From: an uncultured Eubacteriales bacterium
Lineage (GTDB): Bacteria > Bacillota > Clostridia > Oscillospirales > CAG-272
Direction: 5' to 3'
Length of the DNA: 35,659 bases
Assembly: GCA_934503195.1 (NCBI GenBank)
Contig: CAKSVM010000027.1
Span: forward strand, 1 to 35,659
Under the pieces are notes generated by a model. The model searched no databases, was not told where the DNA came from, and saw only the letters and a list, made by a program, of their open reading frames with translations. Made by a program: the position numbers and the translations under genes. Shown piece by piece: positions 23,827 to 31,121 of this stretch (its first letter is position 1; the number at the start of each line of letters is the position of its first letter).

Positions 23827-24837
23827 TTACTTGTTGAGTCCTTCTTCTACAGCGACCGCGCAAGCGACAGTAGCACCGACCATCGGGTTGTTGCCCATGC
23901 CGATGAGACCCATCATCTCAACGTGTGCCGGAACGGACGACGAACCAGCGAACTGCGCGTCGCCGTGCATACGACCCATCGAGTCGGTGAGACCGTACGA
24001 AGCGGGGCCTGCCGCCATGTTGTCGGGATGAAGCGTACGGCCTGTTCCTCCGCCGGAAGCGACCGAGAAGTACTTCTTGCCGTTCTCGATTGCCCACTTC
24101 TTGTAGGTGCCCGCGACGAGATGCTGGAATCTGGTCGGGTTGGTCGAGTTACCGGTGATCGAAACGTCGACGCCCTCGTGCTTCATGATAGCGACGCCCT
24201 CGAGAACGTCGTTCGCGCCGTAGCACTTTACCTTTGCCTTGTCGCCGTTCGAATATGCCTTCTCGTATACGATCTTGAGCTCGTCGTTGTAGAAATCATA
24301 ATCGGTGCAGACATAGGTGAAGCCGTTGATTCTCGAAATGATGAAAGCCGCGTCCTTGCCGAGTCCGTTGAGGATGACACGGAGGGGTTCCTTTCTGACC
24401 TTGTTCGCGGTTCTCGCGATACCGATAGCACCCTCAGCCGCCGCGAAGGACTCGTGACCAGCTAAGAAGCAGAAGCACTTGGTCTCCTCACGAAGGAGCA
24501 TCGCGCCGAGATTGCCGTGGCCGAGACCGACTTTACGGTTCTGTGCGACAGAACCCGGTACGCAGAACGCCTGAAGTCCGATACCGATTGCCTCAGCGGC
24601 GTCAGCGGCGGTCTTCACGTTCTTCTTTATAGCGACAGCGCATCCGAGAGTGTATGCCCAGACGGCGTTATCAAAAGCGATCTGCTGAACGCCCTTGACG
24701 ATTTCCTCGACATTCACGCCCTTGGAAAGGCATATGTCGCGCGCGTCTTCGAGATCCTTTATCCCATATTCAGCCATGCACTTTTCAATGCCGGCCATTC
24801 TTCTTTCCTTACCTTCAAAAGATACATTGTTGGACAT
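23827..24837 (-). CDS. GGGtGRT-family protein of unknown function
   Basis: The 336-residue cytoplasmic protein belongs to a conserved family named after its motif, seen here as ASGGGTGRT near residue 260. Other conserved stretches are GLGHGNLGAMLLREETKCFC, FLAGHESFAAAEGAIG, SITGNSTNPTRFQHLVAGT and the C-terminal MGLIGMGNNPMVGATVACAV. The biochemical role is not established. The Gly-rich loops suggest nucleotide, cofactor or substrate-phosphate binding, but this is inference. The gene lies 17 bases downstream of a NifU-like scaffold gene, the arrangement I recall across anaerobic Firmicutes, with pduL in front. AGGAGG precedes the ATG. No clear terminator is visible after the stop. Confidence 0.88.
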   Translation of the reverse strand: MSNNVSFEGKERRMAGIEKCMAEYGIKDLEDARDICLSKGVNVEEIVKGVQQIAFDNAVWAYTLGCAVAIKKNVKTAADAAEAIGIGLQAFCVPGSVAQNRKVGLGHGNLGAMLLREETKCFCFLAGHESFAAAEGAIGIARTANKVRKEPLRVILNGLGKDAAFIISRINGFTYVCTDYDFYNDELKIVYEKAYSNGDKAKVKCYGANDVLEGVAIMKHEGVDVSITGNSTNPTRFQHLVAGTYKKWAIENGKKYFSVASGGGTGRTLHPDNMAAGPASYGLTDSMGRMHGDAQFAGSSSVPAHVEMMGLIGMGNNPMVGATVACAVAVEEGLNK

Positions 24838-24854
24838 TGTGATTTCCTCCTTCC

Positions 24855-25547
24855 TTACGCTTTTCTCGGGTCGATATACTTGACAGCCTCATCGTAGCGA
24901 CCGTAAGTCTTGATGTTCGACTCGTATGCTTCCTTGGGATCCTTGCCGGCCTTGATAGCGTCCATCATCTTTCCGAGATGTACGAACTTGTAGCCGATAA
25001 CCTCGCTGTCAGCGTCGAGAGCGAGTTCAAGGATGTAGCCCTCAGCCATCTCGAGGTAACGCACGCCCTTTGCCTTGGTAGCGAAGATCGTACCGGTCTG
25101 GGAACGGAGTCCCTTTCCGAGGTCCTCAAGCGACGCGCCGATCGGAAGTCCGCCCTCCGAGAAAGCGGTCTGGGAACGACCGTAAGCGAGCTGCTTGAAG
25201 ATCTCACGCATTGCAACGTTGATAGCGTCGCAGACAAGGTCGGTGTTGAGCGCCTCGAGAAGGGTCTTGCCCTGGAGGATTTCAGCCGCCATAGCCGCGG
25301 AGTGAGTCATACCCGAGCATCCGATGGTCTCAACGAGAGCCTCCTCGATGATGCCGTCCTTGACGTTAAGGGTGAGCTTGCAGGTTCCCTGCTGAGGTGC
25401 GCACCAGCCGATACCGTGAGAGAGACCCGAGATATCCTTTATCTCATAAGCCTTTACCCACTTACCCTCTTCGGGGATCGGAGCGGGACCGTGCTTCGGT
25501 CCTTTCGCGACCGCGCACATATTTTCCACTTCATGTGAATAAATCAT
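24855..25547 (-). CDS. NifU/IscU-like iron-sulfur scaffold-type protein
   Basis: The 230-residue protein resembles the N-terminal scaffold domain of NifU/IscU, with a lineage-specific C-terminal extension (~150-230). Candidate cluster ligands are conserved in place: Cys49 and Cys56 in GWCAPQQGTC, Cys77 in TIGCSGMTHS and Cys106 in LVCDAIN. Usual scaffolds are ~125-145 residues and sit next to a cysteine desulfurase; none is present here, and the partner is instead the GGGtGRT protein. This argues for a dedicated function rather than general cluster assembly. AGGAG lies 8 bases before the ATG. It is the middle gene of the pduL operon. Confidence 0.85.
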   Translation of the reverse strand: MIYSHEVENMCAVAKGPKHGPAPIPEEGKWVKAYEIKDISGLSHGIGWCAPQQGTCKLTLNVKDGIIEEALVETIGCSGMTHSAAMAAEILQGKTLLEALNTDLVCDAINVAMREIFKQLAYGRSQTAFSEGGLPIGASLEDLGKGLRSQTGTIFATKAKGVRYLEMAEGYILELALDADSEVIGYKFVHLGKMMDAIKAGKDPKEAYESNIKTYGRYDEAVKYIDPRKA

Positions 25548-25601
25548 GTTTGTTTCTCCTTTTGTCTTATTAGCTTATTTATATGAAATAAATCAAAGCT
25601 C

Positions 25602-26177
25602 TTATTTGATGATCTCGCCGTAGCACTTGCCGAAGGCGCAGGAAGCGTTTGCCTCGTCGGTGTCGATGTGCATAGCGAGCGCGAACTTCGGGCTGACGCG
25701 ACATACAACGTCGCCGAAAATGGTGGAACGGCTGTCGTTCTCGATCTTTACCGAGACGACCTGCTTGTCGGTGACTCCGAAAGCCTCAGCGTCAGCGGGA
25801 GTGAGGTGAATGTGGCGCTTTGCGACGATAACGCCCTCGGCGATCTCGATTTCGCCCTCCGGACCGACGATCTTGCAGCCAGCCGAACCCTTGATGTCGC
25901 CCGACTCACGGACAGGAGCGTCAACTCCGAGCGTGCGCGCGTCGGTGAAGGAAACCTCAACCTGGGTCGCGGGACGCGCCGGGCCGAGAATAATGACGTT
26001 CGGGATCTGCTTCTTGGGGCCGACTAAGGTCACGCGCTCCTCGCAGGCGAACTGACCGGGCTGGGAGAGATCTTTCTTGTGAGTGAGGGTATGTCCCTTG
26101 CCGAAGAGAATTTCGATATGCTCCTCGGTGAGATGTACGTGACGGGCGGAGGTTTCTACGAGAATCTTGTTTTCCAT
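25602..26177 (-). CDS. pduL: PduL-type phosphate acyltransferase
   Basis: PduL interconverts acyl-CoA plus phosphate with acyl-phosphate plus CoA, and replaces Pta in many anaerobes that make acetate. The 191-residue protein has two tandem beta-barrel halves, each with a zinc-binding His motif: SARHVHLTEEH near the N-terminus and AKRHIHLTPADAEAFGV near 125. MHIDTDEANA near the end is the third conserved site. It lacks the N-terminal encapsulation helix of microcompartment forms, and no shell genes are nearby, so it should be cytosolic. The ATG at 26177 follows AAAGGA; the longer in-frame ORF has no support. It leads the operon with the NifU-like and GGGtGRT genes. Confidence 0.92.
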   Translation of the reverse strand: MENKILVETSARHVHLTEEHIEILFGKGHTLTHKKDLSQPGQFACEERVTLVGPKKQIPNVIILGPARPATQVEVSFTDARTLGVDAPVRESGDIKGSAGCKIVGPEGEIEIAEGVIVAKRHIHLTPADAEAFGVTDKQVVSVKIENDSRSTIFGDVVCRVSPKFALAMHIDTDEANASCAFGKCYGEIIK

Positions 26178-26263
26178 GACAAAAATCCTTTCAAAAGATA
26201 AAATTTTATGTGAGTCTGTCCTCCGGAAAAAACTCCCCATCGGACAGTATTGCCCATATATAA

Positions 26264-26292
26264 ATATTATACTATATTTTCCGCGAAAAGTA
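26264..26292 (-). promoter_or_regulatory. Promoter of the pduL operon
   Basis: Reverse-strand TTTACT (26287-26292), 17 bases, TATAAT (26264-26269), leaving a leader of about 80 bases. Confidence 0.7.
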
Positions 26293-26364
26293 AAGAATCA
26301 AAAGGTGAATTTTTGTAAAAACTACGTTACGAATTCTGGACATAATCACAAAGGAGTAATTTGT

Positions 26365-27072
26365 ATGAACACAAACGACAGAGAAAAGGCGGAAAATGAG
26401 CCGAAGGGCGACAGACTTGACGAGATACGCGAGACTGGTTCAACGCTGACAGACTCCCCGCGCGGGGCGATTCAGTGCCTGACCGTGATCGGTCAGATCG
26501 AGGGGCATTATCTCCTTGGCGACAGCGCGAAGACGACGAAGTACGAGCATATCATCCCGATGCTTGTCGGGGTTGAGGAGAGTCCGGAGATTGACGGACT
26601 GCTTGTGATTCTGAACACGGTCGGAGGCGACGTCGAGGCCGGACTCGCGCTGGCCGAGCTTATCGCGGGGATGAGGAAGCCGACCGTCTCGATAGTCCTC
26701 GGAGGCGGGCATTCGATCGGGGTTCCGCTGGCGGTGGCGGCGAAGCGTTCGTTCATTGTCCCCAGCGCGACGATGACGATTCACCCGGTCAGAACGAACG
26801 GGCTTGTGGTCGGGGTTCCGCAGAGCTTTGAGTGCCTTCGCAAGATGCAGGACAGAATCTGTGATTTCATCGTCAGAAACAGCGGGATCGCGCCGGAAAA
26901 GCTGAGCGAACTCATGATGCGCACCGATGAGATCGCGACCGACGTCGGATCAATTATCGATGGGGACGAGGCTGTGAAGCTGGGACTCATCGACGAGGTC
27001 GGCGGCCTCTCGGCCGCGCTGGAATGGCTTCACGGCGAGATTGAAAGCAAGAATGGACGTCAGGAATCGTGA
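26365..27072 (+). CDS. tepA: TepA/YmfB-like ClpP-fold serine protease
   Basis: The 235-residue protein has the ClpP/crotonase fold typical of Bacillus TepA (about 245 residues), implicated in export or signal-peptide processing. It is cytoplasmic and lacks a signal sequence. The oxyanion region NTVGGDVEAGLALAE, the nucleophile Ser117 in LGGGHSIGVPLA, and His140 in TMTIHPVR are in place. The hydrophobic helix RSFIVPSATM connects them. The ATG at 26365 follows AAAGGAG; the longer frame upstream would overlap the pduL promoter. It is transcribed divergently from pduL. Substrates are not known for the family in Clostridia. Confidence 0.88.
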   Translation: MNTNDREKAENEPKGDRLDEIRETGSTLTDSPRGAIQCLTVIGQIEGHYLLGDSAKTTKYEHIIPMLVGVEESPEIDGLLVILNTVGGDVEAGLALAELIAGMRKPTVSIVLGGGHSIGVPLAVAAKRSFIVPSATMTIHPVRTNGLVVGVPQSFECLRKMQDRICDFIVRNSGIAPEKLSELMMRTDEIATDVGSIIDGDEAVKLGLIDEVGGLSAALEWLHGEIESKNGRQES

Positions 27073-27089
27073 ATATTCATCTCCACGCC

Positions 27090-27187
27090 CGCAGGGGAGG
27101 GTCTTGACCCTCCCGTTTGTAGCGGATTATCGTTTGCGGGCGGTTCATGGGATTTTCCGCGCGGCGGGAGGGGCAAGTTCCTCCCCT
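27090..27187. repeat. Pair of GGGAGG/CCTCCC palindromic intergenic repeats
   Basis: A perfect 20-bp palindrome-like hairpin at 27095-27114 (GGGAGGGTC, TT, GACCCTCCC) and a second at 27166-27185 (GGGAGG, eight-base loop, CCTCCC) face each other, each with TGTAG nearby. They fill the convergent gap between tepA and the AraC gene. They look like a dispersed GC-rich repeat type, not terminators. Confidence 0.6.
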
Positions 27188-27977
27188 ACATCTGTAGTTT
27201 GATATCCTTTCCCCTGAATTCGCCCGGAGACATTCCGACGAAATCCCTGAACACCCGGTTGAAGGTCCGCTGGGAGCCGAAGCCGCAGGCCGCGACGACG
27301 TCGCTCATCTTCATGTCGCTTCTTTGCAGAAGGTGCTTGGCCTTGTTGATTCTGAAGCTGTTCACAAAGCTCACGAAATTCACGCGGAGCGTCGACGTGA
27401 AAAGATGCGAAAGATATGTGCTGTTGAATCCGAGTGCCGCCGCTGTCGATTCGAGCGTAAGCTCCGCGTCGTCATACCGCTCCATGACGTAGCGCGTGAT
27501 CTTTTCAAGGCTCCGGTTTCCCGGGCGCGGGCGGAGCTTCGCCGCGCCGAGCATCTCGCCGACTATCGCCGACAGCATATTCTTCGCGACAACCTCGTCG
27601 GCTTTTCCCGAATTGAAGTATTCCCGGAAACGGTGCATTGAGTCCACAAATCCCGGACAGAGCCGCCTTGTGTCGATTATCGGCGTGACAAGCTCGTTTG
27701 AGAGCATGAGATTGCAGTAATCCGGGGTCATCAAGGGCGGGAAGATGCACATCATGACGACGTTCCGCTGAGGACAGATGTATTCATGCTCGATAAATGG
27801 AAAGGCCAGATAAACCTGCCCCTCCTCAAGCCGGTACTCGTTGTTTCCCGCGCGGATGATCTCCCATCCTTTCATCATATAAATGAACTCGGTCTCGAAG
27901 TGAAAGTGATTCGGGAAGGTCGTGTGATAGCAGGGATCGATGAACGGAACCCGTTTGTCGCGGATAAAATATTTCAT
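27186..27977 (-). CDS. AraC-family transcriptional regulator
   Basis: The 263-residue protein has an N-terminal cupin-like sensor (HFHFETEFIYMMKG, LEEGQVYLAFPFIEHEYI) and a C-terminal AraC double helix-turn-helix. The first helix pair is ESTAAALGFNSTYLSHLF and the second contains VVAACGFGSQRTFNRVFRDF with the closing MSPGEFR. The ATG at 27977 follows GAAAGGA; the longer in-frame ORF overlaps the promoter. It is divergent from a solute-binding lipoprotein gene 186 bases away, so it probably senses a sugar and controls that gene. Confidence 0.9.
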   Translation of the reverse strand: MKYFIRDKRVPFIDPCYHTTFPNHFHFETEFIYMMKGWEIIRAGNNEYRLEEGQVYLAFPFIEHEYICPQRNVVMMCIFPPLMTPDYCNLMLSNELVTPIIDTRRLCPGFVDSMHRFREYFNSGKADEVVAKNMLSAIVGEMLGAAKLRPRPGNRSLEKITRYVMERYDDAELTLESTAAALGFNSTYLSHLFTSTLRVNFVSFVNSFRINKAKHLLQRSDMKMSDVVAACGFGSQRTFNRVFRDFVGMSPGEFRGKDIKLQM

Positions 27978-28052
27978 GGCGAATTCCTTTCGGTATATTC
28001 TGTCGGCCTGTGCGGCTCCGCGCCTTTTCGCGGACGACGGCCGATTTTCTTT

Positions 28053-28081
28053 ATTATACCACAAATCCAAAGATTTGTCTA
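28053..28081 (-). promoter_or_regulatory. Promoter of the AraC gene
   Basis: Reverse-strand TAGACA (28076-28081), 17 bases, TATAAT (28053-28058) with TGG in front. It is nearly back-to-back with the solute-binding protein promoter. Confidence 0.7.
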
Positions 28082-28100
28082 TAATCTTCAAGAAAATTTC

Positions 28101-28129
28101 TTTACTTTTCTGTGAAAAACAGTTATAAT
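28101..28129 (+). promoter_or_regulatory. Promoter of the solute-binding lipoprotein gene
   Basis: TTTACT (28101-28106), 17 bases, TATAAT (28124-28129). A small inverted repeat, CTGTGAAAAACAG, lies in the spacer and could be an operator. Confidence 0.7.
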
Positions 28130-28163
28130 AATTGTAAAGTCAAATACAGAAAGGTATGGCAAT

Positions 28164-29609
28164 ATGAAGAAGAAACTACGCGTTTTATCTCTTTTTCTCG
28201 CGCTCGTGACTCTGTCCGGCGCGGCGATTTCCTGCGGCTCGGACGCTGAACCCAAAGAAACGACTAACGGCGACGTCACGTCTGAGTCCGCCCCGGACGA
28301 GTACAGCTTCGAGAGCTTCCCTGACTATGAGTTCCGCGTCCTCAACATAAAGGACATCTACAGCATGCACGCGGTCATCGATCCCGGCGAGACGAACGGC
28401 GACACGCTCAACGACACTCAGTACAACACCGTCCGCGCGCTCGAGGACAAGACCGGAATCACGTGGAAGGAGACGAACGTCGACATCGAAAATGAATTCC
28501 CCGCGACCGTCTCGCAGATGGTTCTCTCGGGAAGCGACGACTACGATCTCATCTACCAGAACACGCGCGATTACTACACGCATATGTCGCAGGGCTTCTA
28601 CTACAATCTGCTGGATTACAGTCAGGTTAAGCTCGACGCGGATTGGTTCGTCTCGTCCTACAACAATTTCAACACGGTCGCCGGAAAGCTCGGAACCGCG
28701 CTCGGATACTCGAATCTGACAATTGTCGACGCGACGAACTGCATGATCTTCAACCAGACGATGGCCGAGACGCTCGGACTCGATCTCCCGTACGATCTCG
28801 TAAGGGAAGGGAAATGGACGCTCGACAGACTTAAGGAGTACTGCGCCAAGGCCGCGAATCTGAACGGCGACGAGAATTTTAACTGGAAAACCGACGGAAA
28901 GGCCGTCTACGGAATCAGCCTCCGCCAGAACACCGGAACCCGCTGGGTCATCAACTGCGGCGAAATGATCGTCGAGAACAATAACGGAAAGCTCGAACTC
29001 ACCGCCGGCTCGCAGAGATTCTATGACGTCTGCGACAAGGTCGCGTCCTTCCTCGGCACAAAGGACGAGGGAATCGCTTACTACGGCAACTTCGACGACA
29101 ACGGCGACGGTTCCTACATAAACTGCTTTGAGCGTCAGCGCGCGCTTTTTGGCGACTCCGAGGTCGCTAAGGCCAACCGGATGAGACAGCTCGACTTCAA
29201 TTTCGGCGTGCTTCCGCTTCCCAAATACGATGAGTCGCAGGAGAGATACTACACAACGCTTTCGTATCCGGCGTCGGGAATCTCGATTCCGGTCACCTGC
29301 AAGACGCCCGAGAGATCGGCCTCGATCGGCGACGCGATAAATTATCTCTTTTATGAGAACGTCTGGGATGTCTTCCGCGGCGTGACGCTTGAGTCGAAGA
29401 ATCTCAGAAACGACGATTCGATCGAAATGCTCGCCTACATACTGAATTCGGCATATCCCGAGGTCTACTCTGAATTCTCGGTCGGAACCGATTTCTTCAA
29501 AGAGATGTCGACAAAGCTCAGAAACGGCGACACGTCGATCGCCTCAACCTTCGCTATGTACGAAAAGCAGATGAAGGAAAATATCGAAAAGGTGAATAAC
29601 GGCGGCTGA
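28164..29609 (+). CDS. Extracellular solute-binding lipoprotein (ABC sugar type)
   Basis: The 481-residue precursor has a lipoprotein signal (KKKLRVLSLFLALVTLSG) with Cys24 in AAISC, then a short Thr/Glu-rich linker. The mature part follows the family-1 solute-binding pattern: DYEFRVLNIK, LEDKTGITWKETNV, SGSDDYDLIYQN and the WTLDRLKEYCAKAANLNGD hinge-region helix. It should bind a carbohydrate outside the membrane for an ABC importer. No permease or ATPase follows; the next gene is convergent, so it must work with a transporter encoded elsewhere. The divergent AraC gene is its likely regulator. It ends at a strong terminator. Confidence 0.88.
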   Translation: MKKKLRVLSLFLALVTLSGAAISCGSDAEPKETTNGDVTSESAPDEYSFESFPDYEFRVLNIKDIYSMHAVIDPGETNGDTLNDTQYNTVRALEDKTGITWKETNVDIENEFPATVSQMVLSGSDDYDLIYQNTRDYYTHMSQGFYYNLLDYSQVKLDADWFVSSYNNFNTVAGKLGTALGYSNLTIVDATNCMIFNQTMAETLGLDLPYDLVREGKWTLDRLKEYCAKAANLNGDENFNWKTDGKAVYGISLRQNTGTRWVINCGEMIVENNNGKLELTAGSQRFYDVCDKVASFLGTKDEGIAYYGNFDDNGDGSYINCFERQRALFGDSEVAKANRMRQLDFNFGVLPLPKYDESQERYYTTLSYPASGISIPVTCKTPERSASIGDAINYLFYENVWDVFRGVTLESKNLRNDDSIEMLAYILNSAYPEVYSEFSVGTDFFKEMSTKLRNGDTSIASTFAMYEKQMKENIEKVNNGG

Positions 29610-29620
29610 GAACGCGCAAA

Positions 29621-29654
29621 GGCGGAGGGATTTTACCCCTCCGCCGTTTTTTTT
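29621..29654 (+). terminator. Terminator between convergent genes
   Basis: GGCGGAGGG (29621-29629) pairs with CCCTCCGCC (29637-29645), then G and eight Ts. The T-run overlaps the stop codon of the MATE gene on the other strand. Confidence 0.92.
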
Positions 29655-31002
29655 AAGCCTTTGTGAGATTCTTCATCCAGTTGTACTTCCGTATCTTGAA
29701 GAACGCGACGATACACTTGAAGATCTGATCCGACTTAAGGCAGAAGAACACCACCCACGCCGGACAACCCAGAAACGCCGTTATCAGTGCCGACGGAATC
29801 ACCACGCAGAACACCGCGAAGGTGTCGTTCCTGAACACAAAGCTCACGTCCCCGCCCGATTTCACAAGCCCGAACAGACACGGATACTGATAGCACGTCC
29901 CGATACAGGTCACGCACAGCACATGGATGAACTGTCTGGCGTATTCCGCCGCCCCGGCCGTTATGTCGTAAAGCCCGATGAAGGGTCCGCACGCCAGAAA
30001 CAGAAAGCCCGAGATCACGAGTCCCAAGCCGAAAAAGCAGATCTGCACGGTTGTGGAATATTCCTTTACCTTCCCGATATCCCCCGAGCCGACCATCTTT
30101 CCGGTGACGATTCCGACCGCGCCCGCAAGTCCGTTTATCCCGACGTACATCAGGTTGTTGAGCGTGTTGGCGATGCTGACCGCCGTCGTCACGGCCTCTC
30201 CGAGGTGGCCTAAGATCATCGAGTTGGCGAAGAGATTCGCCCCCCAGACAAGCTGACCGAGAATCAGCGGCGTTCCGTATTTTATGAAGTCGCGAAGGAG
30301 CGACGTGTCGATTTTCTTCATCATCTTAACCCGGAAGCCGAGCTTTTTGTCGACAAACCTCACATAGACGAAGATTATGACCGTCTCGCAGATCCTCGAA
30401 ATCAGCGTCGCCGTGGCCGCGCCCCTCACTCCCATCGGCTCAAACCCGAGCTTTCCGAAGATCAGTATGTAATTGAGCGCGACGTCGATCACAAGCGACG
30501 AAAAAGACACCACAAGCCCGATCCCCGCCGACTCAACGCTCCGCATACAGGCGATCATCGCCTGAGTCAGCGCGAAGAAGACATACGAGTAGCAGAGCAT
30601 CGAGAGATACACGACCCCGTTGTCTATGACCTGATCGACATCCGTAAAAACCGAGATCACCTGTCTTGGCGCGACGATCGTCACGGCCGAGAAGAGAAGC
30701 CCCAGAAGAAGCGAGAACCAGATTCCGATCGAGGTGATCCTCCGGATGCTTTCAGTGTCCTTTTTTCCCCAGTACTGCGCCGAGATGAGCAGAATTCCGC
30801 CCTCGACGCCCGCGCTGAGCACCTGTAGGACGGTCTGAACCTGATTCCCCATATATACGCCCGAGATCGCGCTGTCGCCCAGAGATCCGATCATGAGGTT
30901 GTCCGCGAGTCCCACCGAGTAGGTGATGAGATTCTGCAAAACCATCGGAACCGCGAGCGTGATTATCGTCTTATAAAAGCTTTTGTCGCGTGTGAGAAGC
31001 AT
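29653..31002 (-). CDS. MATE-family efflux transporter
   Basis: The 449-residue protein is polytopic with about 12 membrane segments in two halves. It opens with SFYKTIITLAVPMVLQNLIT and has family phrases such as GLADNLMIGSLGDSAISGVY, GMEG-like SAGVEGGILLISAQYWG and GVRGAATATLISRICE. MATE proteins export cationic drugs or metabolites in exchange for sodium or protons. It is monocistronic, with its own consensus promoter and an AAGGAG site. The substrate cannot be told from sequence. Confidence 0.93.
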   Translation of the reverse strand: MLLTRDKSFYKTIITLAVPMVLQNLITYSVGLADNLMIGSLGDSAISGVYMGNQVQTVLQVLSAGVEGGILLISAQYWGKKDTESIRRITSIGIWFSLLLGLLFSAVTIVAPRQVISVFTDVDQVIDNGVVYLSMLCYSYVFFALTQAMIACMRSVESAGIGLVVSFSSLVIDVALNYILIFGKLGFEPMGVRGAATATLISRICETVIIFVYVRFVDKKLGFRVKMMKKIDTSLLRDFIKYGTPLILGQLVWGANLFANSMILGHLGEAVTTAVSIANTLNNLMYVGINGLAGAVGIVTGKMVGSGDIGKVKEYSTTVQICFFGLGLVISGFLFLACGPFIGLYDITAGAAEYARQFIHVLCVTCIGTCYQYPCLFGLVKSGGDVSFVFRNDTFAVFCVVIPSALITAFLGCPAWVVFFCLKSDQIFKCIVAFFKIRKYNWMKNLTKA

Positions 31003-31030
31003 GATTTTTCTCCTTTTTCTGATTCATATC

Positions 31031-31059
31031 ATTATAACTCAAAACGCGCGGTTTGTCAA
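31031..31059 (-). promoter_or_regulatory. Consensus promoter of the MATE gene
   Basis: Reverse-strand TTGACA (31054-31059), 17 bases, TATAAT (31031-31036). Confidence 0.88.
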
Positions 31060-31079
31060 GGCACTTCGCGGATTTCGTC

Positions 31080-31114
31080 AAAAAAAAGGGGTCCGGCGGA
31101 GCCGTCACCCCTTT
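31080..31114 (-). terminator. Terminator of the beta-propeller gene
   Basis: Read leftward, GGGGT-GA-CGGC, loop TCC, GCCG-G-ACCCC and eight Ts follow the stop codon by 7 bases. Confidence 0.88.
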
Positions 31115-31121
31115 CATATGT

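Noticed and set aside
26216..26245. CTGTCC/GGACAG stem in the pduL leader as a riboswitch
   Set aside because: Only six pairs, no known aptamer core and no expression platform visible.
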